Shown here in pieces: positions 45,331-57,448 of a stretch of DNA of 64,000 bases. The notes under the pieces are model-generated. The model was given only the letters and a program-made list of their open reading frames with translations. It was not told the origin of the DNA and made no database searches. Position 1 is the stretch's first letter. The number at the start of each line of letters is the position of its first letter. The stretch lies in NCBI GenBank assembly GCA_021234155.1, contig JAJEKV010000011.1, positions 4,215,069 to 4,279,068 of the forward strand, read 5' to 3'. Source of the stretch: Isoetes taiwanensis. Lineage: Eukaryota; Streptophyta; Lycopodiopsida; Isoetales; Isoetaceae. The position numbers and the translations under genes are program-made.

Positions 45331-46203
45331 TCAGCTGGGGATGAAGTAGGCTCTTGTCTTTGCATATTTGGAAAATCTTTTCATGAGTCTCTCATTTGTT
45401 GCACAGTACCGTGAGCGTGGAAACGAGCTGGGAAAATGTAGATCATCATAAAGCAGGAGCAATGGCAGATCGGTAAGATCGTCAAAAACCTTATCTGGGA
45501 TTACTTCGTCATCTCCTCTGCTCCTATGTTGGGCGTATAATGCAATCCTGGTTACCTTCTTTCTTGCGTACAGATAAGAAATTATTTGACTCTCATGCTC
45601 ACTTCTGGAGCAATAATATTCCCAACCATCTATGGTGATCAATTTGGCCTTCAAATCTGGTGTTGCTACCCACAAATCTGAAACTAGTTTATCGATGATT
45701 AGTTCCTGAATGTCAATGGGTAGGCTGTTTATAAATTTTGCATTTATGTCGAAGTCCGCAGAGAGCAATTTTGGGGCATATTCTGAGATCTCAACTGGGG
45801 GATCGATATGTTGTTGATTCTCCGAATGTTGGAGAATTAATTCCTTGCTGCTTTCCTGCTCATTTGATTGCTCAATAAATATTTCATTGCTGGATAAATA
45901 AGATTTGAAGAAATATTTCAAGCAATATTTGACTTGTTGAAGTGACTGATCAATCCATTTCTGTTTCGCCATAGCAAAGGTGAGAAGAGGATGTTGTTGC
46001 TTCTTCAAATGTTGGAGAATTAACTCGTTGCTACATTCCTGCTCCTTTGATTGCTCAATAAATGTGTGATTGATGGAGAAATAAAATTTGCAGAAATATA
46101 CAAAACAATATATGGAATATATGAGTTGGCGAAGCAATTGATGAATCCACATTTTCGTAAAATCTTCTATGAGTTTTTGTCGAAGTAATTGATGAATCCA
46201 CAT
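45331..46203 (-). CDS. Uncharacterised 290-aa protein, intact
   Basis: An uninterrupted frame from the ATG at 46203. The N-terminal third carries two internal duplications: KMWIHQLLRQ occurs twice if counted from just upstream, and FIEQS.EQE.S.ELILQH...QQH occurs twice about 65 residues apart. The C-terminal half (FINSLPIDIQELIIDKLVSD, LITIDGWEYYCSR, LYARKKVTRIALYAQHRSRG) looks globular; LPIDIQELIIDKL resembles the first helix of an F-box, but this is weak. A TATA box at 46267-46274 lies 64 bp upstream of the ATG, which fits a real promoter. No transposon motif was seen. It may be a lineage-specific gene. Confidence 0.6.
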   Translation of the reverse strand: MWIHQLLRQKLIEDFTKMWIHQLLRQLIYSIYCFVYFCKFYFSINHTFIEQSKEQECSNELILQHLKKQQHPLLTFAMAKQKWIDQSLQQVKYCLKYFFKSYLSSNEIFIEQSNEQESSKELILQHSENQQHIDPPVEISEYAPKLLSADFDINAKFINSLPIDIQELIIDKLVSDLWVATPDLKAKLITIDGWEYYCSRSEHESQIISYLYARKKVTRIALYAQHRSRGDDEVIPDKVFDDLTDLPLLLLYDDLHFPSSFPRSRYCATNERLMKRFSKYAKTRAYFIPS

Positions 46204-46266
46204 TTTTGTAAGATTTTCTAAGGATTTCCGGAAACTACACAATAAGTTAGTGTATTTCCGGTAGCC

Positions 46267-46274
46267 TTATATAA
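46267..46274 (-). promoter_or_regulatory. TATA box for the 290-aa gene
   Basis: TTATATAA on the minus strand. A start site about 30 bp downstream (near 46240) would leave a leader of about 37 nt before the ATG at 46203. Confidence 0.6.
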
Positions 46275-46909
46275 GCAGGTGTTTTATAGGTATGGCAAAT
46301 TCTGATTTCGGAAGATGAGAAGGGGACGACCATAATGCCAATTGTGAAGAGGCCCGATTTTATAGTATGAGGAAAAGGTTCAAAGGACCTTTTTGCTGAC
46401 GTGTGACCAGACTGCGACATCGGCGTTGCTAATTTTGCAAATTCGTGGAATAGTTAAAAACCATGCCTTTAGCCTTTTCATTTAGCTAAATTAAGATTTC
46501 AGCCTTTCATTTCTCATAGAACGTTCCTGAGCTTCTTAAGCTTCGTGTTATTTGTTATATATGTTAAACTTATGTCATTTTGCATTCCCCTGGAATCTTA
46601 GTTTTGACAGCATTTTCTTATATTAGTTGTTGCAGCTCTCCTTTTTTATGAAAAATATCTAGAAAGACTTCCAGATACTCGTGAATGAAATCTTCCATAT
46701 GGTTTTCCTTCTAACGTGCAATTGCAAGGTTAGATCAGACTTAAAGCACAGTTTGTTGAATAAGAATCTGGATTTGAAGAATGCCATAAATGACTACATT
46801 ATTTCTTAGAAGCCTGAAGTGGGGACTTTCAGATTGACTAGCTAGATGTACCAAATATTCCAAATATTTATATGCTGCATCTCCCACAGAAGAAGAGAAA
46901 GATCAGGAG
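46275..46909. other. Intergenic, no gene seen
   Basis: Spacer between the divergent 290-aa gene and the four-TM pseudogene. It probably holds the promoters of both. Confidence 0.5.
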
Positions 46910-47575
46910 ATGGACGAATTTTCAACGCAAAGTCAGGGCCCTATGGCAGACAGGCAAGTATCTAAACCTTTGCAAAAGATAAAGCTTGTGCAGAATTTTC
47001 AAAGGTTGCTGCATTAAACCATGGCAGATTGATGAAGGAAATTGGGTCCATGAGGAGGGATGTTGAGCACGAAATAACAGAAATACATGTTACTTTATTA
47101 GATTCAGTGTTGATAGGTAATTCCATTTTTCACAGTAGTAGTGTTTATGGGGCTTTCAGTGAGGAGATAACATCTCTGGTGGATGGTTGCAAAGCAGGCT
47201 CGGATACACAAAGGTTGCTTCTGGTCTATCTCCTTTAGCTGCTTCTTCTTTTCTGCGCTCGTCGCATTCGGCATGAAATTGTTCTTTTAAATATCAAATA
47301 TTGTGATAATCCTGTAGCTGCTCAGATAAATGCCAAGATTCTAAGCTTTGGCATACTGGCTTGTGCTGTAGGATCTGTTGCAGGTTTTATATTTCTTTTG
47401 TTGGCTGCCATTAATTATATTCAGCTCAGATTCAGGTTTTCAGGTCCCTTAGTTGCTCTTCTGGGCATAATTGGACTGAAAGAAAAGTCACTCCCATGAC
47501 CGTCCATTCTAGTGGGCTTTGGTGTTTTTGCATTTATTCTTCTGTTATCTACCAATTTCTTGTTTGAAGCATAAC
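46910..47575 (+). pseudogene. Four-TM protein paralogue, decayed
   Basis: Exon 1 (46910-46953) reads MDEFSTQSQGPMADR and ends AG|GCAAGT. Exon 2 starts at 47028 and continues ...LMKEIGSMRRDVEHEITEIH, HVTLLDSVLIGNS and ITSLVDGCKAGSDTQRLLLV, closely matching the intact gene at 48412-49110. Frame is lost after about 47235, and later blocks (FGMKLF, FGILACAVGSVAG-like, PLLLFW) are recognisable only by switching frames. It is a tandem duplicate that has degenerated. Confidence 0.85.
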
Positions 47576-48411
47576 CGTGCTCCCAATTTTTCGTTGCCTC
47601 TGGTTTTGCAGAGAGCAAATGGTTGTTTGTTACATGGCTTTTCTTGTTTTGTTTTATGGTGGCACAAGGAATCATATAGAATAGTTTCTTTTGTATTGCC
47701 ATATCCCTATGAAAACAATAGAAAATTCAATCTCGTTATTCCAAAAAGAGCAACACCATACTTCAACTACATATCTCAGCAGTGGCTATACCTTTTCAGA
47801 TGGTCCTTGTGGAGTAAACTCTCCTGTAAAATTGCAAAGCTAAGAAAATGACAACTAGATACATGTGCAGAGCTAGAAGAATTGGCCTCTTGTATCTGCA
47901 AGGCTGGAAAATGGTTGGAACACTGCTGAATTAAAAAAAAAGATTGACAAGAAAGAAGGATATGAAAATGCCAGGTGCTGGGAATCCTGTTCTTAGAGAT
48001 CCATTTTGCTGATTTTGTTTATTGCCTCGAGTTTTGAATGGTTGCTTGATACTCATGTTTTGTCCTCTATAGCAATTGAATATAATAAAGTTATCCCATT
48101 ATCCAACAACAGAACAGAAAAACATCAGTTCCAGTTCAAAACTACAAGAGAAATTGTCCGCTATAATTAAAATAAAAACCATGACTCCTTATATGGCAAA
48201 CAATTTTAACGTTTTCAGATACATGATGTGGCTACTTGTATCTGCCAGGCCTTTTTCTGCCCAAAAAAGGCTGCAACACTGATGCATTTAAAGAACGATT
48301 CTTTCTACAAGAAATGAGCACATGGGTCCCATAGATTATATGCAAAAAATGGCACAGTAATACAGTATCACAGGATACATTTGTGCTATATTGCATCTCT
48401 GTTTTCAACAC
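47576..48411. other. Spacer between four-TM paralogues
   Basis: No supported gene. At 47880-47945 and 48235-48275 two related segments ('tgtatctgc.aggc.tg...ctgc..a.tga') suggest remnants of a further duplicated 3' region. Confidence 0.45.
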
Positions 48412-49110
48412 ATGAAGAAGAGGCGAACGAGTGAGAAGATGGCTGATTCAGCCAAAGATATTGACACTCTCACAGACAGGCAAGTAGAGTAGATCAAGGC
48501 AGAATATTCAAACATGGTAAGATTTGGAAGCTGATTTTGTCAAAACTTTTTTTGCAGGTTGATGAAGGAAGCAGGGTCCATAAAGAGAAGATTCGAGACT
48601 AGAGCGACATCAATCCATGTGACTACATTAGATTCAGTGTTAAGCGTGAATTCCTTTTTCACAGTAGCAGTATTTCTAGGCCTCTCGCTGACAGCGCCTC
48701 AGCAGATAACATCTTTGGTGGAAGGATGCAAAGCAGGACCTGACACTCAAAAACTGCTTCTACTTTATGAAGTTTTGGCATTCAGCTGCTTCCTTTTCTC
48801 CACACTCATGGCGCATGGAATGAAATTGTTAGTCATTTTTTCGAACAGCAAAGACTCTGAGAATGCAGGGGCTGCCCGGCTGAATGCCAAGTATTTGAGA
48901 TTTGGCATGCTGGCTTGTGCTGCCGGATCTGTTGCAGGAACCCTATTTCTTCTTCTTTCCATGATCAATATTGTTGAGCTCAAATTTGGTCCTCTGCATT
49001 GCCCTTCTGGTAATTTCTGGACTGAACGAACTGTCACCCCTATGATCCTGCTAGTCGGCTCTGGTGTCTTTGTATTCATTAGCTCTGTTCTTTATGAGTT
49101 TTTGCATTGA
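48412..49110 (+). CDS. Four-TM plant membrane protein, intact, two exons
   Basis: Exon 1 is 48412-48479 (MKKRRTSEKMADSAKDIDTL; an alternative in-frame ATG is at 48439) and exon 2 is 48558-49110, giving about 206 residues. Exon 2 starts with LMKEAGSIKRRFETRATSIH and has four hydrophobic segments: around VNSFFTVAVFLGLSL, LLLYEVLAFSCFLFSTLMAH, LRFGMLACAAGSVAGTLFLL and TPMILLVGSGVFVFISSVLY. The N-terminal heptad-like basic region followed by four TM spans resembles an uncharacterised plant-specific family; no function is known to me. The 78-bp intron has GC-AG borders (AG|GCAAGT...TTTTGCAG). A GT donor alternative would read into a TAG. Both reading frame and phase support the model. Confidence 0.8.
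48480..48557 (+). other. GC-AG intron
   Basis: It begins GCAAGTAG and ends TTTTTTTGCAG. The exon side AG|GCAAGT is the strong consensus known for GC donors. The decayed paralogue keeps the same donor (46954, GCAAGTAT). Confidence 0.8.
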
Positions 49111-49709
49111 TCCTATCTCCTCTTGTCAGAGTGAGTTCCAGTTGTCAATTTTGTCATTTGTGGTCTAACACTGGAGAATCTTTTCTCGTATAGTTCTCAT
49201 TTGAAGTGGCTTTTAGGCTCTAACTAGGCCTAGTTGCTATAAGTTTAAATTGCTGCGGATATTTGTTGCATCTTCCAAAACAAGCATTTCAAACCTAACG
49301 TGTTCCTCTTTCAAAAAGTAATGGTAATGTTTTTATTTAGCATAGGTTTCCAGGATTTCAATTTTCTACAACGATCTCATTTTGAACATGCTTTGAGCTA
49401 AGTTGAATCATTTGTGTTCTCACATAGAAAAAGGAAAGTGAAATTGAGTGGAATAATGCTTTTTACCCAAAAGTTCAAGAGGCATATATGAAAGTGACCC
49501 ACCATACTAGGTTCTCCTTGTGGCTTGATGTTCCTGCCTAGACCACAAGCACGAAACCACAAACCATAGAACCTATCTCAAATCTTCTTGCATAGCCCAT
49601 CCTCCATGCTTTCTTTTTCTTCCTATCTAAATCTTTTGAGTTTTCTATCTCAATTTTTTTCCTTCCTTACTATTTCGTTGTAGTGAACACGTGTCTCTAA
49701 AATTAAAGG
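49111..49709. other. 3' flank of the four-TM gene, no gene seen
   Basis: AT-rich, presumably including its 3' untranslated region. Confidence 0.45.
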
Positions 49710-49870
49710 CAGATGATGCATTTATGCCGGCCATTTTCAACATTTATGGCGGCCATTTTCAGCATAATTTGACACTTTAATCTCCCTTCATTTTATGGCA
49801 GCCATTTTCAGCATAATTTGACACGTTAATCTCCTTTCATTTTATAATGCATGGCAGTTTTATTGACCTG
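49710..49870. repeat. Tandem repeat 'tttatggc.gccattttcagc'
   Basis: Three copies of the 'atggcggccattttcagca' block occur. Two of them extend through 'taatttgacac.ttaatctcc', giving a duplicated unit of about 60 bp. Confidence 0.85.
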
Positions 49871-49944
49871 TATTTAGGTTAGACTCTAGGCTCTGCTTTT
49901 AATGGTTTCGACGGCGGCCATAGCCAAGCTCAGTCGGCCTCGAT

Positions 49945-50036
49945 TTTAGATTTTGCACTAACCAGCAAAAATGCCGCCTTTTATTTATGCTTACCGGATT
50001 TTTGAGAAAAACACCTCTAACTTGCCGGATTTAACA
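49945..50036. repeat. Dispersed repeat, copy 2
   Basis: Nearly identical to 22014-22105 ('gcactaaccagcaaaaatgc' and onward). It adjoins the Helitron-like end at 50040. Confidence 0.8.
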
Positions 50037-50039
50037 CTA

Positions 50040-50068
50040 CTAGTAACGTTGCCCGGCGTTGCCCGGCA
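50040..50068 (-). mobile_element. Helitron-like 3' end at a second locus
   Basis: On the minus strand, an imperfect hairpin (GCCGGGC-AAC-GCCGGGC on 50051-50067, one mismatch in the stem) is followed by AACGTTA and CTAG at 50040, the same layout as at 16760. No matching 5' end was identified to the right, so the rest of the element is not delimited. Confidence 0.5.
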
Positions 50069-50770
50069 TAGATACATTTTAATTGTAGATATCTGTTCAG
50101 CATATTCTTAATTTGAAAGCAAAAATGGGAGAAGGGAGATGATGTTAGATTGTTAAAAATAAATTACTATGTTTTATGGCCATATTCTAAATATCTATGT
50201 ATTAACATTGCAATTGCTCCCAAATATGTATCATAAGATTCCTAGGGAGGATATTTTTATAATACCTATTTGATCAAAAAGCTTTATATCAGTAATTTTT
50301 TACATGTTCGCTAGTGCCTTTTAGGATTAAGAGTGGCAAAATCATTGGTAATAAATGGAATAAACCAATAGTTCTTTTACATAACATCTCAATCCATTTA
50401 CCATGGCTTTACCATTCCCTCAATGACCATTTCATGTGTAGATATATGACAAATCGAATGCTGAATTTGAAAGGCAGCCAAGAGTAGAAGGAAAGATCTT
50501 GTCCAATTGGGCTTGAAAGGAATTAACGTACTTTATGCTAGACAAAGACTCTTGAAGTGGATCGACATTTCAACTATATAACAACATGCGCAAGCCCAGT
50601 TTCATGTTAGGATAAGTTCATAACTTGCAAAGTAATCTTTACCCTTGAGTGTAAGGATTCTGTTGTTGAAGCCTGGAACATGTTCGGTTTGAAGGGGTAG
50701 TTGTGCATGGTTAAGGTTATAGAAATAAGTATTCAACATTGTTGAAATGACACTTGTCCAACTCTATATT
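50069..50770. other. Probable interior of a Helitron-like element, no gene
   Basis: AT-rich with no coding signal. Confidence 0.4.
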
Positions 50771-50775
50771 TGAAA

Positions 50776-51230
50776 GTGGGATAGAATAGAATAGAATAGA
50801 ATAGTTTTTTTAACGTCCACGGAGACCAATAGGTCATGGGACCCATACAATGGGCTAGTACAATCATTACTACTAGGATTAAAAAACCCCTGCCTCGAAA
50901 GGTTTTCAAGGGAAAAACCTTTGCAGTAATGATGATACTAGACAGGCGGAGATAATGACTACTGAGGGCTCAGTAATTGCAAACGTTTATCCAGAACCCT
51001 AAGTATGTATAATGCCAAGTCATGCACAGATGGTGCTCTGAGAAGTTGTGGAAGCGTGGAATGGAATGCTAAGGTCAAAAAATGATTCCGGACTATCTCA
51101 AAAGCAGGGCAACTCAGAAGAGTATGGCTTTCATCTTCAATAACCTGTAACTGGCAACATGCACATAGTCTCGCTTCTCGCGGCAATTGCGGCCGCTCCC
51201 ATCTACCTGTCTCAATCCGTAGCCTGTAGG
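50776..51230 (-). mobile_element. LINE 3' fragment with (TATTC)n tail
   Basis: Minus-strand sequence encodes the CCHC-type LINE C-terminus: LPREARLCACCQLQVIEDES, HTLLSCPAFEIVRNHF, then a stop after LQLLSPQ (50959). The 3' untranslated part ends in 'ggtctccgtggacgtt' and a (TATTC)n tail at 50776-50800. It is 5' truncated near 51230. Confidence 0.82.
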
Positions 51231-53195
51231 GTTGGTTTGGTTGTGGGGAAGAAGGAGGGCCTAACTTGGACTTTTTGAATGTTGGATAAAGGATAGTTTA
51301 GTTGTAGGCAAGTAGCGTCCATTTTCTAATGCTTTCTTTAAGTCAAAACCTTAACTCGAAGGCTTTTATTTAAAATCAAAGCCTTTACTCAAATCCTCCC
51401 TAAGTCCTAAGTTAAATCTTGGATAATAGTTTGTTTGGTTGTACTTTCAAGGACATTAATCATTCTTAAAAGCAGCCACACAAAATACAAAAATGCAGAC
51501 ATTTTGCTTCATCCATGTAAAGCTGCAGGACATAATACAAACAAAAATGCTAATTTTCTTCATCCATGTAAAGCTCCAAGACATAATACAAAAAGAAATG
51601 CTAATGATGAGTCCTATATGGTATTAAAGGGTAGGTGTGCTAAAGGGATGAATAGATAATAAATAAATGAGCCCAAAGCGACATCTAATAACATATTATC
51701 AAGATTCAATTAATCTTTCTAGGATTTCAAACGTGATGTACTGAACATCAATATCTATATCCAATTAGTGTGATGGAGAAAATGGTGTGCAATGAAACTT
51801 CCCTCATAGGAAGTAGGTGATCATACCCATAAATACACGTTCAAATGGAACTTGGACCATTTCTTGTCACTCATATCTAATTCAGTGTCAATTTTTGAGT
51901 GATACATATTTGTTTGATGGAATTTGTTTGAGGAGCCCTCACGTCGACACGTGGTAAGGTTTGATTGTTTGACGCTTATCCGGCCCAGTTCCGGCAATGG
52001 GGCAATGGGCTTCTTTCTGCTTCAAGTTGCAATTGCAGCTCTACGCTCTCCAAAAGGGGCAAAAGCAGGGGATTCGATTTCTGGCTTGGGAGTGACTAAA
52101 TCAACCTAAACACCTTGCAGAGGCGCCGTATTCTCAACTATTTCGATCTTGGGCTTCTTCAAAGCAGGCTCAGGAATGGGCGTCTAAGCCATTCTTGAAG
52201 CGGATACACTTCTAAGCTTAGTATTCCGGTAAGAAGCCCCGCGAAACGAATTAATCCAATTCATGGCTCAACAGAGGGAAAGAGACCCAAATGCAAAACC
52301 CATACTCTCAAGATGATCTACACGGGCTTGCTGCCAAATCAGGCCTCTGTATTAAGTTCTTGCTCGAAGATACGAAAAATCCACCTCCTACACAGACAGA
52401 TACAGACCGGAAATGGACAGAAACACTCTAATACTAGCAGCTTTTATAATCCCCACGCTTGCCTTGCCTTGCCTTTGCCCCTTCGTTTTTGTATTATTTC
52501 AGCATACACACAGATAAGAGGCCGCCTCCTTTTCTATTGAAGTAGATGAAATGAACAAAAGAAAATGTACTACGTGGAACAGCTCGCGATCCAAAAACAG
52601 AACAACAAAAGCAAAATGCGGCTTCTGTGGGGTTCAGAGATCTAATTTGCAGCTGCAAATCTCGTAGCCATGGCCAGTTTAAAGGGTTTTAGCTCCTAAT
52701 CCGCGTTTCCTTTTCTTTTCTGATCAGCTGAGTTCTGGCAGCCTAAGGCTGGGAATAAAAGATATTAATGGTTTTCCTCTTTTCATTTTAATTTCTTTTT
52801 CCCGCTGAAGAATTGAAGGGCGAGACGGGTATTGATGGCCGAATCTTTTTTCGTCCAAAAGCCCGTTGGTTTTTCCTCCACAGCCACGTAGAAATTTTGT
52901 GGATTTTTTGTCCGTCACGTGGTGACCTCTCATTAAATAAAATATTTTGAAGGATTTATTTTTGTTGTGTGACGTGGTGGTTTCTTAATGGGCAGATTTC
53001 TTTTGTTATCAACTTATTTTATCCATAATGTCCCTATTGTTACCCATGGGGTTGTGTGTTTTGTGGGGTATTGTATATCCCTCCAACTATGGCCAATTGT
53101 GTGTATACTTTGTTCTTCCTCATGCATCTGCCCCCCAACAGAGATTTCTCCCAAGCCTCCAATTCTTGCAGAACACAGTCTGAGCCCCAGTCGTC
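51231..53195. other. No supported gene
   Basis: Contains a 60-bp tandem duplication at 51480-51610 ('cttcatccatgtaaagct' and 'gacataatacaaa', twice). Short frames have no recognised motif. Confidence 0.5.
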
Positions 53196-53199
53196 CTAG

Positions 53200-53770
53200 A
53201 AAATGGAATCTAACGATGGATAACAAGGAGAATAATAATCAGTCCATTGATCGAAGTCCCCAACCCCTTGATGATGAGACTGTTGTACAGACATTCGAAC
53301 ATTATTAAAGAGATGGCAAAATTACCTTGTGATGGAGCCTATGGAGAAAGTTTGCAGGATTGTGAGCTTGAGAAGCTAGGCCTAATAGCCAGTGTAGACA
53401 TCATGGAACTAAGGCCACCAATGTTATGATTAAGATTGAAAATTTTTGGAACATCAGAGGTTCAGTTTATGATGTTTCGACTGCAAACATAGGTACTCAA
53501 TCTCATATGGCACCTGAAATAATTAAGGATATGATGAAGCTCCATATACAAGAAATGATATATGATCTACAACATGCTGAGCAGATCAAGTTGTTTTTCT
53601 AGAACTCAGTTGAGAAGTCAGAATCTGCACAGTGCTCAATGTTACAAGCTTCTGATGGCTATTTTGAGATAGTACATATTGGTCTACACAAACTGGAAAG
53701 TGCATCTCTGTTTGCAAGAATGGCTGTTGCCAATGGCCTATATCTTGACTCTAACCAAGTACCAGACTGA
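53200..53770 (+). pseudogene. Decayed multi-frame coding remnant, family unknown
   Basis: Coding-like sequence moves between frames: MDNKENNNQSIDRSPQPLDD, then EMAKLPCDGAYGESLQDCEL, then MIKIENFWNIRGSVYDVSTA, MMKLHIQEMIYDLQHAEQIK and MLQASDGYFEIVHIGLHKLE. Four breaks in about 570 bp. I do not recognise the family. Codon-like composition and charged helical segments suggest an old gene or retrocopy. Confidence 0.35.
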
Positions 53771-56378
53771 AAAAAGATGGAGCTAAACCTAAAGTTAAAT
53801 AAAATCTACCACGAGCTTAGATATTGATCCAAATTTCAAGCTTGCATTGTTTGAACAAAATACATTAGAACTTGCCAAGCCTGCACTAAACTGAACAAAC
53901 TGGTTGAGATGTTGTATATTTGGATATGCGCCATTCCTTGATATGAAGCCATTCCTAGCTTAACTTATAGAAGAGTGGGCGTAGCCAAGTGAACCATTAA
54001 TTCTTCCCGTCTGGCCAAGTGAATCTTTAGCAGGGGGTTGAAAAGGAGAAACATTCGCGGCGGCCTTGGCCGGCACGATAAGTTTCTTGTATAAATAAGG
54101 ATGCATCAAGTACAAAATAGTAATTGCAAGTCAAAGACGTGTTAATTCATTTATTCACTATTAGTTCACTTGTTGTTTATTCCCTTTGTCTGATTGATGC
54201 ATGAATGTGATATCATAAATAAAATTAGTTACATGCATGCATGTTATAAGGTTGGAGGACGAAATTGCCAATAAAGACTATTGCTTCCTTTTTGTAATCA
54301 TCAGCCCAAACACTCACATCAAATTAGCTTTCTTAGCATCTCTAACTAAAATTCGAACAGGTTTTCTATGATGAGAAATTTATGGGAAGTTTACTCAAGC
54401 CACATCCTTGGTCTAGCAAATTTGCAGCTCAATGCCCCGTATCTACGTGCAAAGCAAGGGCCAATAGCTTCTCTACGACTTGAGCGTGAGGTTAGCTATT
54501 GTAATTCTTTCACAATGCCATGCTTGGTTCTAACTGTGCAACCCTATTAAAGATGAAGATCAAAATCTCACTTCCAGGTACGCTGGGTCTACCACGAACT
54601 CCACAACCGTTTTGAGTTATAAAACTCAACTATGCACCCAAAGCATATTTATGCCAGTTGTGGCCCAAGGTTTAAAGAGTCGACGTTCATTTCTACCAGA
54701 TCCACAATTCCTAGCTGCCAGACATCCTTGAAAGCTGCGCACTAATTTCTGGCACTGCTTGCACTTCAGAACTTGCATATAAAAATCCTAGTCTTACAAA
54801 GTGCATAGTCTTTCAAAATCTCTGACGGCAATCTTTTCATATATAACTACACCACAATTGAAATAATGCCCAATTGCAACTTTACCTTAAACCCTGCACA
54901 TCTGAAACTCATGCACATTTGAAACTCATGCAGATAACCATTATAAGTCTGCTTTGCTTGTGCATCTTTTGTTAGAGAGCATCTATGCAAATATTAGATA
55001 GGTCCAAGTTGGAAATAGATAACAGACTATATGTACCTTGCATAAGCTGCAAACATAAAGCATGGAGGGCTCATCCTTATATTCAAGGATATTAAAGCAT
55101 CCTCTAGGATTCCATTATACATATAAAATGCTAAAGCAGTTATCTCTGCCAAATGATAAAATGAAAGCAGTTATTTAAGTTAGATGTTCTTATCTATCTT
55201 ACCTATCCCGATTCTAAAGCACAATCTAAGAAACAAATTATCATGCAGCAAAACAATACTTATTGCAGCAACTTTGCCATCTGATAGTTACAAGTTGAAG
55301 GATTGGGTTTTCAATTTTGGCCATCCATCTGCATACTGCATGCATCTTGTATCCTAGTCTCTTGGCACTAAATACTGGATTGCAATGAAGCATGTCTTCT
55401 AAGTAGATTGCCTTAAATTGCACATATGTGAAGCACATGTCTATTCTGTAGTTAAGACAATTGAAGTTATGGAGTTCCCAAGTTCGGAATTAGCTCCCAC
55501 AAATTTTAGATAGCACACAAAATCTAAATATTAAAAAAAAAAAATACAGAAAATAACACAAAATATCTCCCAAACAGACCAACTCCATTGCATTCTATGC
55601 ACTGCTAACATCTAACACCGACAAAACGACACTATGTGCACCAACTGTATTGCAATATATACCCAATGGAGACCCACAGACCTTTGAAGGGAACTAATAA
55701 ACTTGAAGATGGATTTCACCTAGTATACGAAGTATGGCAAATCATATAAAGCAGACTAGGACTCCATCTCTGCTAACAGTTCAATAAGGGGGTGATGCAC
55801 TGTAATTACCTGACCCTCATTACAATGTAGAAGAAACCCTGGCCATTAGCAAATGTCAATAGCTGTAGTATTGGCATGTTAAAATGGATTTATATAAGGC
55901 AAACATGCCAAGCTATACTTCATAAATCAGTATCGAGACCCCACTAGTTACATGGTTTTTATTTGGCTCTCAGGTTCTAAGCATATGAGTTGTAGCCACT
56001 ACACATCTGATAACCACTCCATTCAACTTGATTCGTTACATACCTTAATTGCTACAAAGGCAGCAGAGTATTATGAAGTTTTCATATGGATGTCCTATAG
56101 TCATCATTCTGTGATTTCCAAATCAAACTGGTCATGGATGTCCTATACTCCTCATTTATGTATCAAATGGGTAGTTTTAGTCAATACACAAAACATCACC
56201 TGCTGAAAGTTGAAGGTTAAAAATCTCTGAATAAAAAACCTACCTTCAAATATGTCCTCCAAGCAATCTCAATAAACTGTAAGGTATAGGTTAGAGTCCT
56301 CCACTCCGCTGCAAACGGAAGCAAATTCTTGAAGATAGGACTTCCTAACCTTGTTCCTAACCTCATTGAAGATGAAGG
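53771..56378. other. No supported gene
   Basis: AT-rich intergenic DNA. One minus-strand block at about 56237-56365 (KNLLPFAAEWRTLTYTLQFI) is open and ends at a GT that could be a splice donor, so it may be a lone exon, but no family is recognised. Confidence 0.45.
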
Positions 56379-56984
56379 TGTGAAGTATATGTTCATATCA
56401 AATTTCATGTGAGGTGCTGAGACACAGACCAGGCTTAATACATGTGCAGTTAAAGGTGAAAACATTATGGTGAAAGGTTATATGGTCAGTGTTGATCACA
56501 TCAAAGGTGACAGAGTTTGATTAAGCAGAAATGAGCACAATGCATCTAACCAATGTGAATAGCCATGGTGAACTTAAACCTAAAGGTTTATTTACTATGG
56601 TGACCATTGGAGTTATGTAAATATTGAACCATTGGAATTGCATAAATTATATAAACAGAAAGTTGACACTAGGTCAACTATTTCGGGAGGGAACCGAGGT
56701 TTAGAGTTCGTTTACTTAAAACTGAAGGATCGAGGTCTGTATAAAATATGGGATATTTGTATGGTTAGAAGATATTCATTCATAAACCATTGGCTTGTAG
56801 ATATGGTGATTTACTTGATTAAAAATATGAAGGGTTAATATTTCCATGGTTTAAGACTACAATTCATGATATTATTTCCATGAATTTCATGATGTCTTGT
56901 GATTAATCATGATAATGGTTATTGAGTAGCACAAATCTCTGGTTTTTTTCATTAAATTGAAGTGAGTTAATAAATATCTTACTT
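56379..56984 (+). repeat. Copia 5' LTR
   Basis: About 606 bp, starting TGTGAAG. Positions 56379-56686 match the 3' LTR. Confidence 0.88.
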
Positions 56985-56996
56985 TGGTATCAGAGC
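56985..56996 (+). other. Copia primer-binding site
   Basis: TGGTATCAGAGC, complementary to the 3' end of plant initiator methionine tRNA. Confidence 0.92.
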
Positions 56997-57323
56997 AGGT
57001 TAAGATCACAATATGGCAAGCAGGTTTGGTGCTGGTTTACTCAGTGCAATTGAAGTTTTCAAGGGAGATTCTGGTTTCCAAGTGTGGAAAGAGAAGTTTA
57101 AACATGTTTTGCAGGTTGAAGATCTGTGGGATCTCATAGAAGATAATGATGGAAGAAAGTCAAGTAGTGCTGTTGGGAAAGTTGGAACTGTTGTAGCTGA
57201 GGGCAGTTCTTCATCAAATGAAGAACAAACTGATGAAGTGGAGACACGAGAGGTTGTTTCCAAGGGAAGGATATTTGAAGACAGTTCAAAAATGAGAGAA
57301 GCTCAGGGCATCATCATGAGCTT

Positions 57324-57448
57324 GTGGTTGACAGGGATAATCGGTCATTAGTCACGTCTGTATGGGTCAGTGGTCAACACTGGTCACCGGACGATATCAT
57401 CGGTCTCTCTCCGCCTTCAGATGCGCAGACCATGCATGATTCGAGATC
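57324..57448. mobile_element. Insertion of about 125 bp within copia gag
   Basis: Inserted between the two expected gag segments. It begins TGGTTGACAGGG and includes 'gtcagtggtcaacactggtc'. Its length keeps the frame but it carries a stop at 57349. No clear inverted ends, so class unknown. Confidence 0.5.

Noticed and set aside
49670-49685. 'gttgtagtg' as the missing right end of the second CACTA element
   Set aside because: Only the last six to seven bases match the inverse terminus, it lacks the CTCTTG context, and no subterminal repeats lie near it.
56217-56465. Minus-strand 82-codon frame as a gene
   Set aside because: Half of it lies in the copia LTR. The rest may be one orphan exon, but no family could be named.
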